Shown piece by piece: positions 1 to 7,770 of a stretch of 64,000 bases of DNA. The position numbers and the translations under genes were made by a program. The notes beneath the pieces were generated by a model. It searched no databases. It was not told the DNA's origin and was given only the letters and a program-made list of their open reading frames with translations. Source of the stretch: Streptomyces sp. Tue6028 (GTDB taxonomy: Bacteria > Actinomycetota > Actinomycetes > Streptomycetales > Streptomycetaceae). The DNA is taken from NCBI RefSeq assembly GCF_002300165.1, contig NZ_MLCE01000026.1:124001-188000 (forward strand), given 5' to 3'. Every line of letters starts with the position of its first letter. Position 1 is the first letter of the stretch.

Positions 1-2
1 GT

Positions 3-275
3 GACGGCACCGTGGACTGCACCAGCGAGAAGCTCCCGAACGGCGACGTGCTGGGCATCCACCGGACGGGCGCGCCGGATCCCGGCACCTACTCCTATCC
101 GACCTGGGGCCCGGAGCTCGTCGCGACCCTCCGGCTCGCCGACGGCGGGGTCCTGCATGTGCGCGCCAACGGCGGCTTCCAGGGCAAGGGCCAACTCGGC
201 CCGCTGCTGAAGACACCACCGCTCGACCGGGACCAGCTGCGCAAGCTGACGCTGAACCCGAAGCTGCTGCCGTAG
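3..275 (+). CDS. C-terminal end of an unidentified protein (5' end outside window)
   Basis: Frame 3 is open from the window edge to a TAG at 273-275 and gives about 90 residues. The visible part has alternating hydrophobic residues (ATLRLADGGVLHVRANGG) and a Lys/Pro-rich tail ending NPKLLP. This suggests a beta-rich exported or envelope protein, but no family is recognised. It is followed by a strong hairpin at 320-360 that separates it from the convergent ABC operon. It could also be the tail of a larger domain. Confidence 0.6.
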   Translation, partial: DGTVDCTSEKLPNGDVLGIHRTGAPDPGTYSYPTWGPELVATLRLADGGVLHVRANGGFQGKGQLGPLLKTPPLDRDQLRKLTLNPKLLP

Positions 276-319
276 CCGGGCGGACACCGAGAAGGGCGGA
301 CACAGGCAGGGCGGACACG

Positions 320-360
320 GAGAAGGGGCGGTACGGGAAAATCCCGTACCGCCCCTTCTC
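320..360. terminator. Bidirectional hairpin terminator
   Basis: A perfect 19-bp stem (320-338 with 342-360) closes an AAA loop between two convergent genes. It lies just after three imperfect direct repeats of GGGCGGACAC (from about 278 to 320). Confidence 0.85.
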
Positions 361-387
361 GTGCTCTCGCGGAATCGAACGCCGAGG

Positions 388-1149
388 TCAGAGCACCTTC
401 GACAGGAACGACTTGGTGCGCTCGTGCTGCGGGTCCGTCAGGACGTCACGCGGGTGACCGGACTCGACCACCACACCGCCGTCCATGAAGACCAGTGAGT
501 CGCCGACCTCACGGGCGAAGCCCATCTCGTGCGTGACGACCACCATCGTCATGCCGGACTCGGCGAGGTCGCGCATGACGTCGAGGACGTCGCCGACCAG
601 CTCCGGGTCGAGCGCCGAGGTCGGCTCGTCGAAGAGCATCAGCTTCGGGTCCATCGCCAGCGCGCGGGCGATCGCCACACGCTGCTGCTGTCCGCCGGAC
701 AGCTGCGAGGGGTAGTTGCCGGCCTTGTCGGACAGACCCACCCGGTCCAGGAGCTCCATCGCCCGGTGGTGCGCGTCCGACCTCTTGGCGCTCTTCACCT
801 GGACGGGCGCCTCCATGACGTTCTCGACGGCCGTCATGTGCGGGAACAGGTTGAAGCGCTGGAAGACCATGCCGATGTCCCGGCGCTTCAGAGCCACCTC
901 GCTGTCCTTGAGCTCGTACAGCTTGTCGCCCTTCTGGCGGTAGCCGACCAGCTCCCCGTCGACGTACAGGCGACCGGCGTTGATCTTCTCCAGGTGGTTG
1001 ATGCACCTGAGGAAGGTGGACTTGCCGGACCCGGACGGGCCGATGAGGCAGAACACCTCGCCGGAATTCACCTCCAGGTCGATGCCCTTGAGGACTTCGA
1101 CCAGGCCGAAGGACTTGTGGACGCCCTCGGCCTTCACCATGGCGGTCAT
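388..1149 (-). CDS. Polar amino-acid ABC transporter, ATP-binding protein
   Basis: 253-aa ATPase of the PAAT (glutamate/glutamine/His/Arg) importer family. It energises uptake on the cytoplasmic face. Walker A (GPSGSGKST), the ABC signature (LSGGQQQR) and Walker B (LMLFDEPTS) are all present at the usual spacing. The start MTAMVKAEGV is chosen because its ATG overlaps the permease stop by one base (TGATG), which implies translational coupling; an in-frame ATG three codons later is possible. It is the last gene of a binding protein, permease, ATPase operon. The exact substrate cannot be read from the sequence; glutamate is plausible from the GluABCD-like organisation, but there is one permease here rather than two. 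Confidence 0.93.
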   Translation of the reverse strand: MTAMVKAEGVHKSFGLVEVLKGIDLEVNSGEVFCLIGPSGSGKSTFLRCINHLEKINAGRLYVDGELVGYRQKGDKLYELKDSEVALKRRDIGMVFQRFNLFPHMTAVENVMEAPVQVKSAKRSDAHHRAMELLDRVGLSDKAGNYPSQLSGGQQQRVAIARALAMDPKLMLFDEPTSALDPELVGDVLDVMRDLAESGMTMVVVTHEMGFAREVGDSLVFMDGGVVVESGHPRDVLTDPQHERTKSFLSKVL

Positions 1150-2114
1150 CACACGGCTCCCCTCGGGCTGCCCTTCGAGAACAGGTTCGCCTTGATCTTC
1201 TCGAAGACCGTCGGCGGCAGGCTGCGGCTGGAACCGCGGGCGTAGTAGCGCTCCAGGTAGTACTGGAAGACGCTGAACACGCTGGTCATCGCCAGGTACC
1301 AGATGGAGGCCACGAAGAGCATCTCCATCACGGCGTAACTGGTGGAACCGATCGCCGACGTCGAACGCAGCAGCTCGTTGTAGGTGACCGCGTACACCAG
1401 CGACGAGGTCTTCAGCATGTTGATGAACTCGTTGCCCGTCGGCGGCACGATCACGCGCATGGCCTGCGGGATCACGATCCGGCGCAGCGTCTTGGCGTGG
1501 CTCATGCCCAGCGCGTGCGCGGCCTCCGTCTGACCCTCGTCGACGGCCAGCAGGCCGGCGCGGCAGATCTCCGCCATGTACGCGGCCTCGTTCAGGCCGA
1601 GGCCCAGCAGGGCGCACATGAACGGGGTCATGACGTCCGTCATCTCGTTCTTGTAGATCGGACCGAGATTGAGGACCGGGAAGATCAGCGCCAGGTTGAA
1701 CCACAGCAGCAGCTGGACGTAGACCGGGGTGCCGCGGAAGAACCAGATGTACAGCCAGGCGACGCTGCTGGTCACCGGGTTCTTCGAGAGCCGCATCACC
1801 GCGAGGAGGATGCCCAGCAGCACACCCACGATCATGGCGAGCACGCTGATCAGCAGCGTCCGGCCCGCACCCTTGACGACACTGGACTCGAAGAGCTGGT
1901 CGCCGACCGTGTGCCACTGGATGTTGCCCTGCGAGAACGCGTACCCGAGCGCCACCAGGAGCGCGACCACGATGACGGCGCTGGCCCACCGGCCGTAGTG
2001 CCGCACGGGGATCGCCTTGATGGCCTCCGGGCCGCCCGCGGGCACCGACGTCTTGGAGAGCGTCGGCCCCGAGGGCGGAGTGTCCGCGGGGGACTTGTCG
2101 AGATTGTCAGTCAC
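1149..2114 (-). CDS. Polar amino-acid ABC transporter, permease
   Basis: 321-aa inner-membrane permease of the HisM/GlnP type. A Pro/Ser-rich cytoplasmic N-terminal extension of about 40 residues precedes the first membrane segment (WASAVIVVALLVALGYAF). The EAA loop that contacts the ATPase is visible (EAAHALGMSHAKTLRRIVIPQAMR). Only one permease gene is present, so a homodimeric pore is inferred. The gene lies 28 bp downstream of the binding-protein gene and overlaps the ATPase by one base. The C-terminus is short and basic. Confidence 0.93.
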   Translation of the reverse strand: MTDNLDKSPADTPPSGPTLSKTSVPAGGPEAIKAIPVRHYGRWASAVIVVALLVALGYAFSQGNIQWHTVGDQLFESSVVKGAGRTLLISVLAMIVGVLLGILLAVMRLSKNPVTSSVAWLYIWFFRGTPVYVQLLLWFNLALIFPVLNLGPIYKNEMTDVMTPFMCALLGLGLNEAAYMAEICRAGLLAVDEGQTEAAHALGMSHAKTLRRIVIPQAMRVIVPPTGNEFINMLKTSSLVYAVTYNELLRSTSAIGSTSYAVMEMLFVASIWYLAMTSVFSVFQYYLERYYARGSSRSLPPTVFEKIKANLFSKGSPRGAV

Positions 2115-2142
2115 GTGACTGCCCTTCAGTGGTGCGCTCGGC

Positions 2143-3099
2143 TCACTTGCCGCCGTTGATCGCGGACTGGTCGATCGCGCCCGACTGCGCGCCCCACTTC
2201 TCGAGGACCTTCTTGTACGAGCCGTCCTTGATGATCGCGTCGACGGCTTCCTTCAGGACGTCGCGCAGCTCGGTGTTCTTCTTGCTGAGGACGATGCCGA
2301 ACGGGCCGGCGTCGTACTGCTTGTTGATCACCTCGAAGGCGTTGCCACCGTCCGCCTTGCGGGCCAGGTCGACCGCGACCGGGTAGTCGTTGATGCCGGC
2401 CACGGCACCGCCGGACTTCACACGGGTCTGGGCCTCGGTGTCGTTCTCGAACGACTCGATGTCGATGGCCTTCTTGCCCGCGTCCTTGCACTTCTTGGAC
2501 TGGTCCTGGAGGGCCTTCTCGTACGTGGTGCCCCGCTGGACGGCGGCGGTCCGGCCGCACAGGTCCTCGAGCCCCTGGATGTTCTCCGGGTTGCCCTTCT
2601 TCACGTAGATGGCCGTACCGGCGACGAAGTAGTCGACGAAGTCGACGCCCTCGCCGAGCTTCTTGCCCTTGTCGTCCAGACCCTCCTGGCGCTGCTTGTT
2701 GTCCGTGATGGACGACATCGCGATGTCGTAGCGGCCGGAGTTGACGGCCGTGATCAGGCCGTCGAAGGAGCCGGAGGTGAACTCGAACTTCACGCCGAGC
2801 TGCTTGCCCAGGGCGTCTGCCAGGTCGGGGTCGACACCGACGATCTTGCCGCCCTCGGTCGACTCCATGGGGGCGTACTCGGCGTTCGTGCCGACCTTGA
2901 TGACGCCCGCGTCCTGGATCTTCTTCGGCAGCTTGGAGAACAGCGGAGCACTGTTCGACTTGGCGGTCTCCGAGGAGCTGCCGCCCTTGTCGGTCTGGTC
3001 ACCGCAGCCGGTGAGGATCAGGGCGCCAGCGACCGCGATCGCACCGACCGCTGCTATCCGGGACTTCGCGGTCGTACGACGGGTGGAGCTTGCGGTCAT
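2143..3099 (-). CDS. Amino-acid ABC transporter, substrate-binding lipoprotein
   Basis: 318-aa periplasmic-binding-protein class 3 (SBP_bac_3) lipoprotein. The basic N-terminus (MTASSTRRTTAKSR) is followed by a hydrophobic core and the lipobox LILTGC, so the mature protein should be lipid-anchored outside the membrane. The body has the family pattern from IKVGTNAEYAPMES through IDIESFENDTEAQTRVKSG. The ATG at 3099 is preferred over the longer frame because a GGAGG ribosome site sits just upstream (on the minus strand) and it places the signal peptide at the N-terminus. It is the first gene of the importer operon, so the promoter should lie in 3100-3640. Confidence 0.93.
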   Translation of the reverse strand: MTASSTRRTTAKSRIAAVGAIAVAGALILTGCGDQTDKGGSSSETAKSNSAPLFSKLPKKIQDAGVIKVGTNAEYAPMESTEGGKIVGVDPDLADALGKQLGVKFEFTSGSFDGLITAVNSGRYDIAMSSITDNKQRQEGLDDKGKKLGEGVDFVDYFVAGTAIYVKKGNPENIQGLEDLCGRTAAVQRGTTYEKALQDQSKKCKDAGKKAIDIESFENDTEAQTRVKSGGAVAGINDYPVAVDLARKADGGNAFEVINKQYDAGPFGIVLSKKNTELRDVLKEAVDAIIKDGSYKKVLEKWGAQSGAIDQSAINGGK

Positions 3100-3638
3100 G
3101 GTGGGTTCCTCCGGCGGATGAGGGAGTAGCCGATAGGTCGACGAGAACACACACCATCGGGTGTCGCGACCTCGTGTGATGACCGCATCTTGCCATTCGG
3201 ACTGCGCGATTCAGGGAACTCGCTATGTCAAAATCGGATAACGGGTGACCCCCGAACCCCTACCGACCGGTACATCGATGCCGGATCTTGTGCGGGAATC
3301 TTTCATTCCGGCCGGAAGATCTTCGGTGCAGCTCGCGATGCGGGCGACCGTTACTCCGCGCTCGCGACAACATGAGTGCATGTCCGGACTTGTCAATGCA
3401 TCTGGCCATGAGTCATGTCACCGTCGTGTGACCTTCACGTTATGGACTCGTCGGCGGCACTGTCGGTCGGGTAAGAAGGTTCTTTACACCCCTCATCCGG
3501 GGCTCAGGGCGCGTGTGCGGCGCGCCCGTCGCGCACGGCCCGTACGCAATCACGGCGGCAGGGTCTGCGCGGTGCCCGCCCACCCCTCAACCAGGAGTGG
3601 TCACCCTCAACCCATGAAGATTTAAGGGGTAAAACAAA
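3100..3638. promoter_or_regulatory. Divergent intergenic region between ABC importer and malic enzyme
   Basis: About 540 bp without a convincing gene. It must carry the promoters of both flanking genes. It is less GC-rich than its surroundings, especially 3230-3480. A minus-strand TTGACA (TGTCAA at about 3390) could be a -35 box, but I see no well-placed partner. No clear operator was recognised. Confidence 0.4.
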
Positions 3639-4862
3639 GTGGCAGCGGAGATCGTCAATCCTCGCAGCGACAGCAATACGGATCAAGACGGAGGGGCCGA
3701 GCCCCTCGATTCCTTCGATCCCGCATTCGCGCTGCACCGCGGCGGCAAGATGGCCGTGCAGGCCACCGTGCCCGTCCGTGACAAGGACGACCTGTCCCTG
3801 GCGTACACGCCCGGCGTCGCGAAAGTGTGCAGCGCGATCGCCGAGCAGCCCGAACTCGTCCATGACTACACCTGGAAGTCGTCCGTCGTCGCCGTGGTGA
3901 CGGACGGGACGGCTGTCCTGGGTCTCGGGGACATCGGTCCCGAGGCCTCCCTCCCGGTCATGGAGGGCAAGGCGATTCTTTTCAAGCAGTTCGGCGGCGT
4001 GGACGCCGTCCCGATCGCGCTCGACTGCACGGGCGTCGACGAGATCGTCGAGACCGTGGCACGGCTCGCTCCCTCCTTCGGTGGCGTCAACCTGGAGGAC
4101 ATCTCGGCACCGCGGTGCTTCGAGATCGAGCGGAAGCTCCAGGAGCGGCTGGACATTCCCGTCTTCCACGACGACCAGCACGGGACCGCGGTGGTCACCC
4201 TCGCGGCCCTGCGGAACGCCGCGAAGCTGACCGGGCGCTCGCTCGGCGACCTGCGTGCGGTGATCTCCGGCGCCGGTGCGGCCGGGGTCGCGATCGCCAA
4301 GTTCCTGCTGGAGGCGGGGCTCGGCGACGTCGCCGTCGCGGACCGCAAGGGCGTCGTGTCGCGCGACCGGGACGACCTGACGGACGTCAAGCGTGAGCTG
4401 GCGGAGATCACCAACAAGGCCGGGATCAGCGGGTCGCTGGAGTCCGCCCTGGCGGGCGCCGACGTCTTCATCGGCGTCTCCGGCGGTACGGTGCCGGAGC
4501 CGGCGGTGGCCTCGATGGCCGAGGGCGCGTTCGTCTTCGCCATGGCCAACCCGAATCCCGAGGTCCACCCCGACATCGCCCACAAGTACGCGGCCGTCGT
4601 CGCGACCGGGCGGTCGGACTTCCCGAACCAGATCAACAACGTGCTGGCCTTCCCCGGCATCTTCGCCGGAGCGCTCCAGGTGCGGGCGTCCCGGATCACC
4701 GAGGGAATGAAGATCGCGGCGGCCGATGCGCTGGCCGCGGTCGTCGGGGACGACCTCTCCGCCGACTACGTGATCCCCTCGCCGTTCGACGAGCGGGTCG
4801 CTCCGGCGGTCACCGCGGCGGTCGCCGCGGCCGCGCGGGCCGAGGGTGTGGCTCGACGCTGA
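3639..4862 (+). CDS. Malic enzyme (malate dehydrogenase, oxaloacetate-decarboxylating)
   Basis: 407-aa enzyme that oxidatively decarboxylates malate to pyruvate and CO2 with NAD(P)H formation. The N-terminal malic domain shows LAYTPGVAKVC, the metal-site segment FHDDQHGTAVV and GLGDIGPEASLPVMEGKA. The C-terminal Rossmann domain has VISGAGAAGVAIAKFL. The length fits the short bacterial form without a phosphotransacetylase domain. The GTG start at 3639 follows a weak AAGGGG at 3627. Cofactor preference cannot be read directly; the S. coelicolor gene in the equivalent position is remembered as the NADP enzyme that supports lipid and antibiotic precursor supply. A terminator follows 35 bp downstream. 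Confidence 0.93.
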   Translation: MAAEIVNPRSDSNTDQDGGAEPLDSFDPAFALHRGGKMAVQATVPVRDKDDLSLAYTPGVAKVCSAIAEQPELVHDYTWKSSVVAVVTDGTAVLGLGDIGPEASLPVMEGKAILFKQFGGVDAVPIALDCTGVDEIVETVARLAPSFGGVNLEDISAPRCFEIERKLQERLDIPVFHDDQHGTAVVTLAALRNAAKLTGRSLGDLRAVISGAGAAGVAIAKFLLEAGLGDVAVADRKGVVSRDRDDLTDVKRELAEITNKAGISGSLESALAGADVFIGVSGGTVPEPAVASMAEGAFVFAMANPNPEVHPDIAHKYAAVVATGRSDFPNQINNVLAFPGIFAGALQVRASRITEGMKIAAADALAAVVGDDLSADYVIPSPFDERVAPAVTAAVAAAARAEGVARR

Positions 4863-4896
4863 CGGGACGCGTCGCCGCTGACGCGGTGCGCGCTGT

Positions 4897-4924
4897 GGCC
4901 CCGCCGGGTTGTCCCGGCGGGGCC
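4897..4924 (+). terminator. Rho-independent-type terminator of the malic enzyme gene
   Basis: A perfect 12-bp GC stem (4897-4908 with 4913-4924) with a TTGT loop is followed by a CTTTCCTTT tract. Confidence 0.85.
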
Positions 4925-5077
4925 CTTTCCTTTCCCGGGGCGGTCGGGTTCCTCTCCCAGGGCCGGTGAGTCCGGTGCCTTCCCGGGGGGTCCGTGGGAC
5001 CGGGTCCTTTCCCGCCGGGCGGTCGGTCCGGCTGGGCTCTTCGCCCGGGGGTTGGTCCGGGCGGGTGGTGTTTCGCC

Positions 5078-5281
5078 CCCTCCGCCCCTGCCCGTCCCGT
5101 CCCCGGGGCTCCGCCCCGGACCCCGCTCCTCAAACGCCGGAGGGGCTGCATCTTGCCCCGCTCCTCAAACGCCGGCGAGGCTGATTTCAGCCTGTCCGGC
5201 GATTGAGGACGGGGCCGTCCAGGCCGATCGGGGGTCTGGGGGCGGAGCCCCCAGGGGCACGGGACGGGCAGGGGCGGAGGG
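5078..5281. repeat. Palindromic interspersed element, copy 1, with 23-bp terminal inverted repeats
   Basis: The ends 5078-5100 and 5259-5281 are perfect 23-bp inverted repeats. Inside, the module CTCCTCAAACGCCGG occurs twice in direct orientation (near 5126 and 5160). The second faces an inverted partner (CCGGCGATTGAGGA), and a CGGGGGTCTGGGGGCGGAGC segment pairs with the left side. A second copy of the same core lies at 31364-31510. No ORF of note is inside. It resembles the GC-rich hairpin elements common between Streptomyces genes. Confidence 0.8.
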
Positions 5282-5379
5282 CCGAGAGACGTGGGGAGGC
5301 GTGCCGCCGGGCGTGGCGGGACCTGTGTCACACCGGGACATGGTTCCGTGCGGCGGGGGCGGAGCCTATCGTCAAGGTC

Positions 5380-6345
5380 ATGTTCGCTGCCTATGCCGCC
5401 CGAATCGACCGTGACCAGCCGCTGAGCGGCCTGGAGTTGGGGGAGCGCCCGGCCCCGGAGAAGAGGCCGGGCTGGACCACCGTGAACGTACGGGCCGCCT
5501 CGCTGAACCACCACGACCTGTGGTCCCTGCGCGGGGTCGGCCTGGCCGAGGACAAGCTGCCGATGATCCTCGGCTGTGACGCCGCCGGAGTCGACGAGGA
5601 CGGCAACGAGGTCGTGCTGCACTCCGTCATCGGCCAGAGCGGACACGGGGTCGGCCCCGACGAGCCCCGTTCCATCCTCACCGAGCGCTACCAGGGCACC
5701 TTCGCCGAGCAGGTCTCCGTCCCGACGTGGAACGTCCTCCCGAAGCCCAAGGAGCTGTCCTTCGAGGAGGCCGCCTGTCTGCCGACCGCCTGGCTGACGG
5801 CGTACCGCATGCTGTTCACCAACGCCGGGGTGCGGCCCGGCGACTCCGTGCTCGTGCAGGGCGCGGGCGGCGGCGTGGCCACCGCCGCGATCGTGCTCGG
5901 GAAGGCCGCGGGGCTGCGGATGTTCGCCACCAGCCGGGACGAGGCCAAGCGGAAGCGGGCCGTCGAGCTGGGAGCCGTCGAGGCCTTCGAGTCCGGCGCG
6001 CGGCTGCCGCAGCGCGTGGACGCCGTCATCGAGACGGTCGGCGCGGCCACCTGGTCGCACTCGGTGAAGTCGCTGCGCCCCGGCGGCAGTCTGGTCATCT
6101 CGGGCGCCACCAGCGGCGACCGGCCGTCCCACGCCGAGCTGACGCGCATCTTCTTCCTCGAACTCAAGGTCGTCGGTTCCACGATGGGCACCAAGGACGA
6201 GTTGGAGGACCTGCTGTCCTTCTGCGCCGCGACCGGTGTGCGTCCCGTCATCGACGAGGTGCTTCCGCTCGACCGTGCCCGCGAGGGGTTCGAACGCCTC
6301 GAGTCGGGCGACCAGTTCGGGAAGATCGTGCTGACGAACGGCTGA
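5380..6345 (+). CDS. Zinc-free MDR-family alcohol dehydrogenase / quinone-oxidoreductase-like protein
   Basis: 321-aa medium-chain reductase. The GroES-like N-terminal half (VNVRAASLNHHDLWSLRGVG, MILGCDAAGVD) is followed by a Rossmann half with SVLVQGAGGGVATAAIVLG for NADPH and a YxxGT-like shift sequence (VVGSTMGTKDELEDLL). The structural four-Cys zinc lobe of classic ADHs is not visible, which points to the quinone-oxidoreductase branch. The ATG at 5380 opens at the conserved N-terminus (MFAAYAARID); the longer frame upstream runs through the repeat element and is ignored. The gene stands alone and its substrate is unknown. Confidence 0.85.
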   Translation: MFAAYAARIDRDQPLSGLELGERPAPEKRPGWTTVNVRAASLNHHDLWSLRGVGLAEDKLPMILGCDAAGVDEDGNEVVLHSVIGQSGHGVGPDEPRSILTERYQGTFAEQVSVPTWNVLPKPKELSFEEAACLPTAWLTAYRMLFTNAGVRPGDSVLVQGAGGGVATAAIVLGKAAGLRMFATSRDEAKRKRAVELGAVEAFESGARLPQRVDAVIETVGAATWSHSVKSLRPGGSLVISGATSGDRPSHAELTRIFFLELKVVGSTMGTKDELEDLLSFCAATGVRPVIDEVLPLDRAREGFERLESGDQFGKIVLTNG

Positions 6346-6412
6346 CGTTCCCTCTTCTTCTGTCGCGCTTCCTTCACGGCCGGTCCGGATTCCCGGGCCG
6401 GCCGTCGGCATG

Positions 6413-6458
6413 TGTCAACTATGGTTGACATGAAGGGGCGTGTCAACGTAAGTTGACA
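6413..6458. promoter_or_regulatory. Tandem 18-bp palindromic operator and promoter of the HTH/Clp-N operon
   Basis: Two perfect palindromes of the form TGTCAAC-N4-GTTGACA lie at 6413-6430 and 6441-6458, with starts 28 bp apart. The TTGACA of the first (6425-6430) can serve as a -35 box, and TAAGTT (6449-6454), inside the second, as a -10 box. The inferred transcription start would fall about at the ATG at 6461, so the mRNA may be leaderless. Both repeats would be covered by a dimeric repressor, most simply the HTH protein encoded immediately downstream. Confidence 0.85.
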
Positions 6459-6460
6459 TC

Positions 6461-6670
6461 ATGACCGAAGCAACGGATCTCGCCGAGCGCGCGGGTGATC
6501 GCGATCCGCGGATCGGGCTGCGGGCCGTCTCCGCGCTGCGGAGGCTGCTGGAGCAGCTGGAGGCGGTACAGGTGCGCAGTGCGCGCAATCAGGGCTGGTC
6601 CTGGCAGGAGATCGCCGCGGAACTCGGAGTGAGCAGGCAGGCCGTGCACAAGAAGTACGGGAGGCAGTGA
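6461..6670 (+). CDS. Small helix-turn-helix DNA-binding protein
   Basis: 69-aa protein that is almost only a DNA-binding module. The helix-turn-helix is at residues 48-68 (WSWQEIAAELGVSRQAVHKK), preceded by a charged amphipathic helix (RAVSALRRLLEQLEAVQVRSA) suited to dimerisation. The ATG is two bases downstream of a palindromic operator and no Shine-Dalgarno site is visible, consistent with leaderless translation. Its stop overlaps the start of the Clp-N gene (TGATG), so the two are co-translated. It is probably an autorepressor that controls its partner. Confidence 0.85.
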   Translation: MTEATDLAERAGDRDPRIGLRAVSALRRLLEQLEAVQVRSARNQGWSWQEIAAELGVSRQAVHKKYGRQ

Positions 6671-7251
6671 TGTTCGAGCGGTTCACGAAGGATGCACGTG
6701 CCGTCGTCGAGGGGGCGGTGCTGCACTCCGAGCGAACGGGCGCCGACACCGTGGCGGAGGAGCACATGCTGCTCGCGCTCCTCGACCGGGAGGGCAGCCG
6801 GGGCTCCTTCGCCCTGGCCGCGCTCGGTCTCGCCGACCGCCGGGACTCGGTCGAGCACGACCTCGCCGAGGCGCGCCGTCGCGGTGGCCTGTCCCGTGCC
6901 GACGCCGAGGCCCTCTCCGGGCTCGGTATCGATCTGTCGGAGATCGTCTCCCGGGTCGAGGAGGCGCACGGGGAGGGCGCGTTGGAGCCGGGATCCGGAG
7001 CGGGGGCGAAGTCCGGGGACGGGCGGCGGATGCGGCGGCGGCCCTTCGCGCCGGAGGCCAAGGGGGTGCTGGTGCAGTCCCTGAGGATGGCCCATGCCCG
7101 CCGGGACCGGCACATCGGTGACGAGCACCTGCTCATGGCACTCACCGCGCGCGGCGGTGTCGCCACGGAGGTCCTCGCCGACCACGGGGTGACGTACGAG
7201 TCGGTGACGCGGGTGCTGTACGGCGACGGGGGCGCGGCCGAGGCGGGGTGA
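6670..7251 (+). CDS. Stand-alone double Clp N-terminal domain protein
   Basis: 193-aa protein made of two Clp repeat (Clp-N) motifs and no AAA ATPase. The first is MFERFTKDARAVVEGAVLHSERTGADTVAEEHMLLALLDREG (residues 1-42) and the second, RPFAPEAKGVLVQSLRMAHARRDRHIGDEHLLMALTARGG, covers about 121-160. A charged Gly-rich linker lies between them. In ClpA/C/B this domain binds adaptors and substrates, so a free copy may act as an adaptor, decoy or substrate receptor for ClpC; that is inference. ATG 6670 overlaps the HTH stop; an in-frame GTG at 6667 is possible. Confidence 0.85.
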   Translation: MFERFTKDARAVVEGAVLHSERTGADTVAEEHMLLALLDREGSRGSFALAALGLADRRDSVEHDLAEARRRGGLSRADAEALSGLGIDLSEIVSRVEEAHGEGALEPGSGAGAKSGDGRRMRRRPFAPEAKGVLVQSLRMAHARRDRHIGDEHLLMALTARGGVATEVLADHGVTYESVTRVLYGDGGAAEAG

Positions 7252-7770
7252 GGTCCGGGGGCGTAGGGCACCTCCGAGACCGAGGCCGCCCACCGCTTGC
7301 CCGGTCCCCGCGTCAGGCCGCCGTCCGGGTCCGCTCTCGCGTCACGCGGAGATGGTGGAGCGGGCATCGACTCCAGCGGGGCGGACATCCCGTGCCTTGG
7401 ATGGCTCGGACGGGCCTGGGGTAGAGGGGGGCCGGGGACCCGGGGATTCGGGGATTCGGGGCCCGGCCGTCCGGCAGCCGGGCAGCCTGGCTGGGTGGCA
7501 GCCTGGCTGGGTGGCTGGGTCGCCCGCGCGGCTCGGGCGGCTGGAGCGGCTTGGGTGGTGCTCGGGCGCCTCTGTCGATCCCCGTGACTCTGTTGGCCCG
7601 GGTGGCCCGGGCCGCCTCGGGCCACGTGGGGGCGGGAAGCCCTGCCCCCACCGGGCCAGGTCACCCCACTCGACCCCGGCGGCGCGAACCACCGGGGTCG
7701 ACGGCCCCTACCCGCCCCGGGGTCGGCGATCCGCAATGCCGGGGGCCGGGGCAGGGTGATGGTCCCGAGG
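7252..7770. other. Gene-free, G-rich convergent intergenic region with short tandem repeats
   Basis: About 520 bp between two convergent genes. The stretch 7425-7470 has several GGGG runs in a row (with GGGGATTC twice) and could form a G-quadruplex. From 7484 a 16-bp unit (GGCAGCCTGGCTGGGT) is repeated twice, followed by a partial third copy. A hairpin at 7626-7651 is the likely shared terminator. The small frames open here on both strands look like GC-driven artefacts. Confidence 0.6.
7626..7651. terminator. Likely bidirectional hairpin terminator
   Basis: GTGGGGGC (7626-7633) pairs with GCCCCCAC (7644-7651). Inside, GGG and CCC can extend the stem around a small AAG loop. It sits between the convergent Clp-N and PadR genes. 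No T-tract follows. Confidence 0.55.

Noticed and set aside
4909..5414. Several overlapping Pro/Arg/Gly frames between malic enzyme and the oxidoreductase
   Set aside because: They lie in a terminator and a repeat element, with no codon-position bias or ribosome sites.
7425..7520. G-rich tandem repeats as a replication origin or telomere-like element
   Set aside because: No DnaA boxes, no terminal palindromes and no replication genes nearby; treated as intergenic low complexity.
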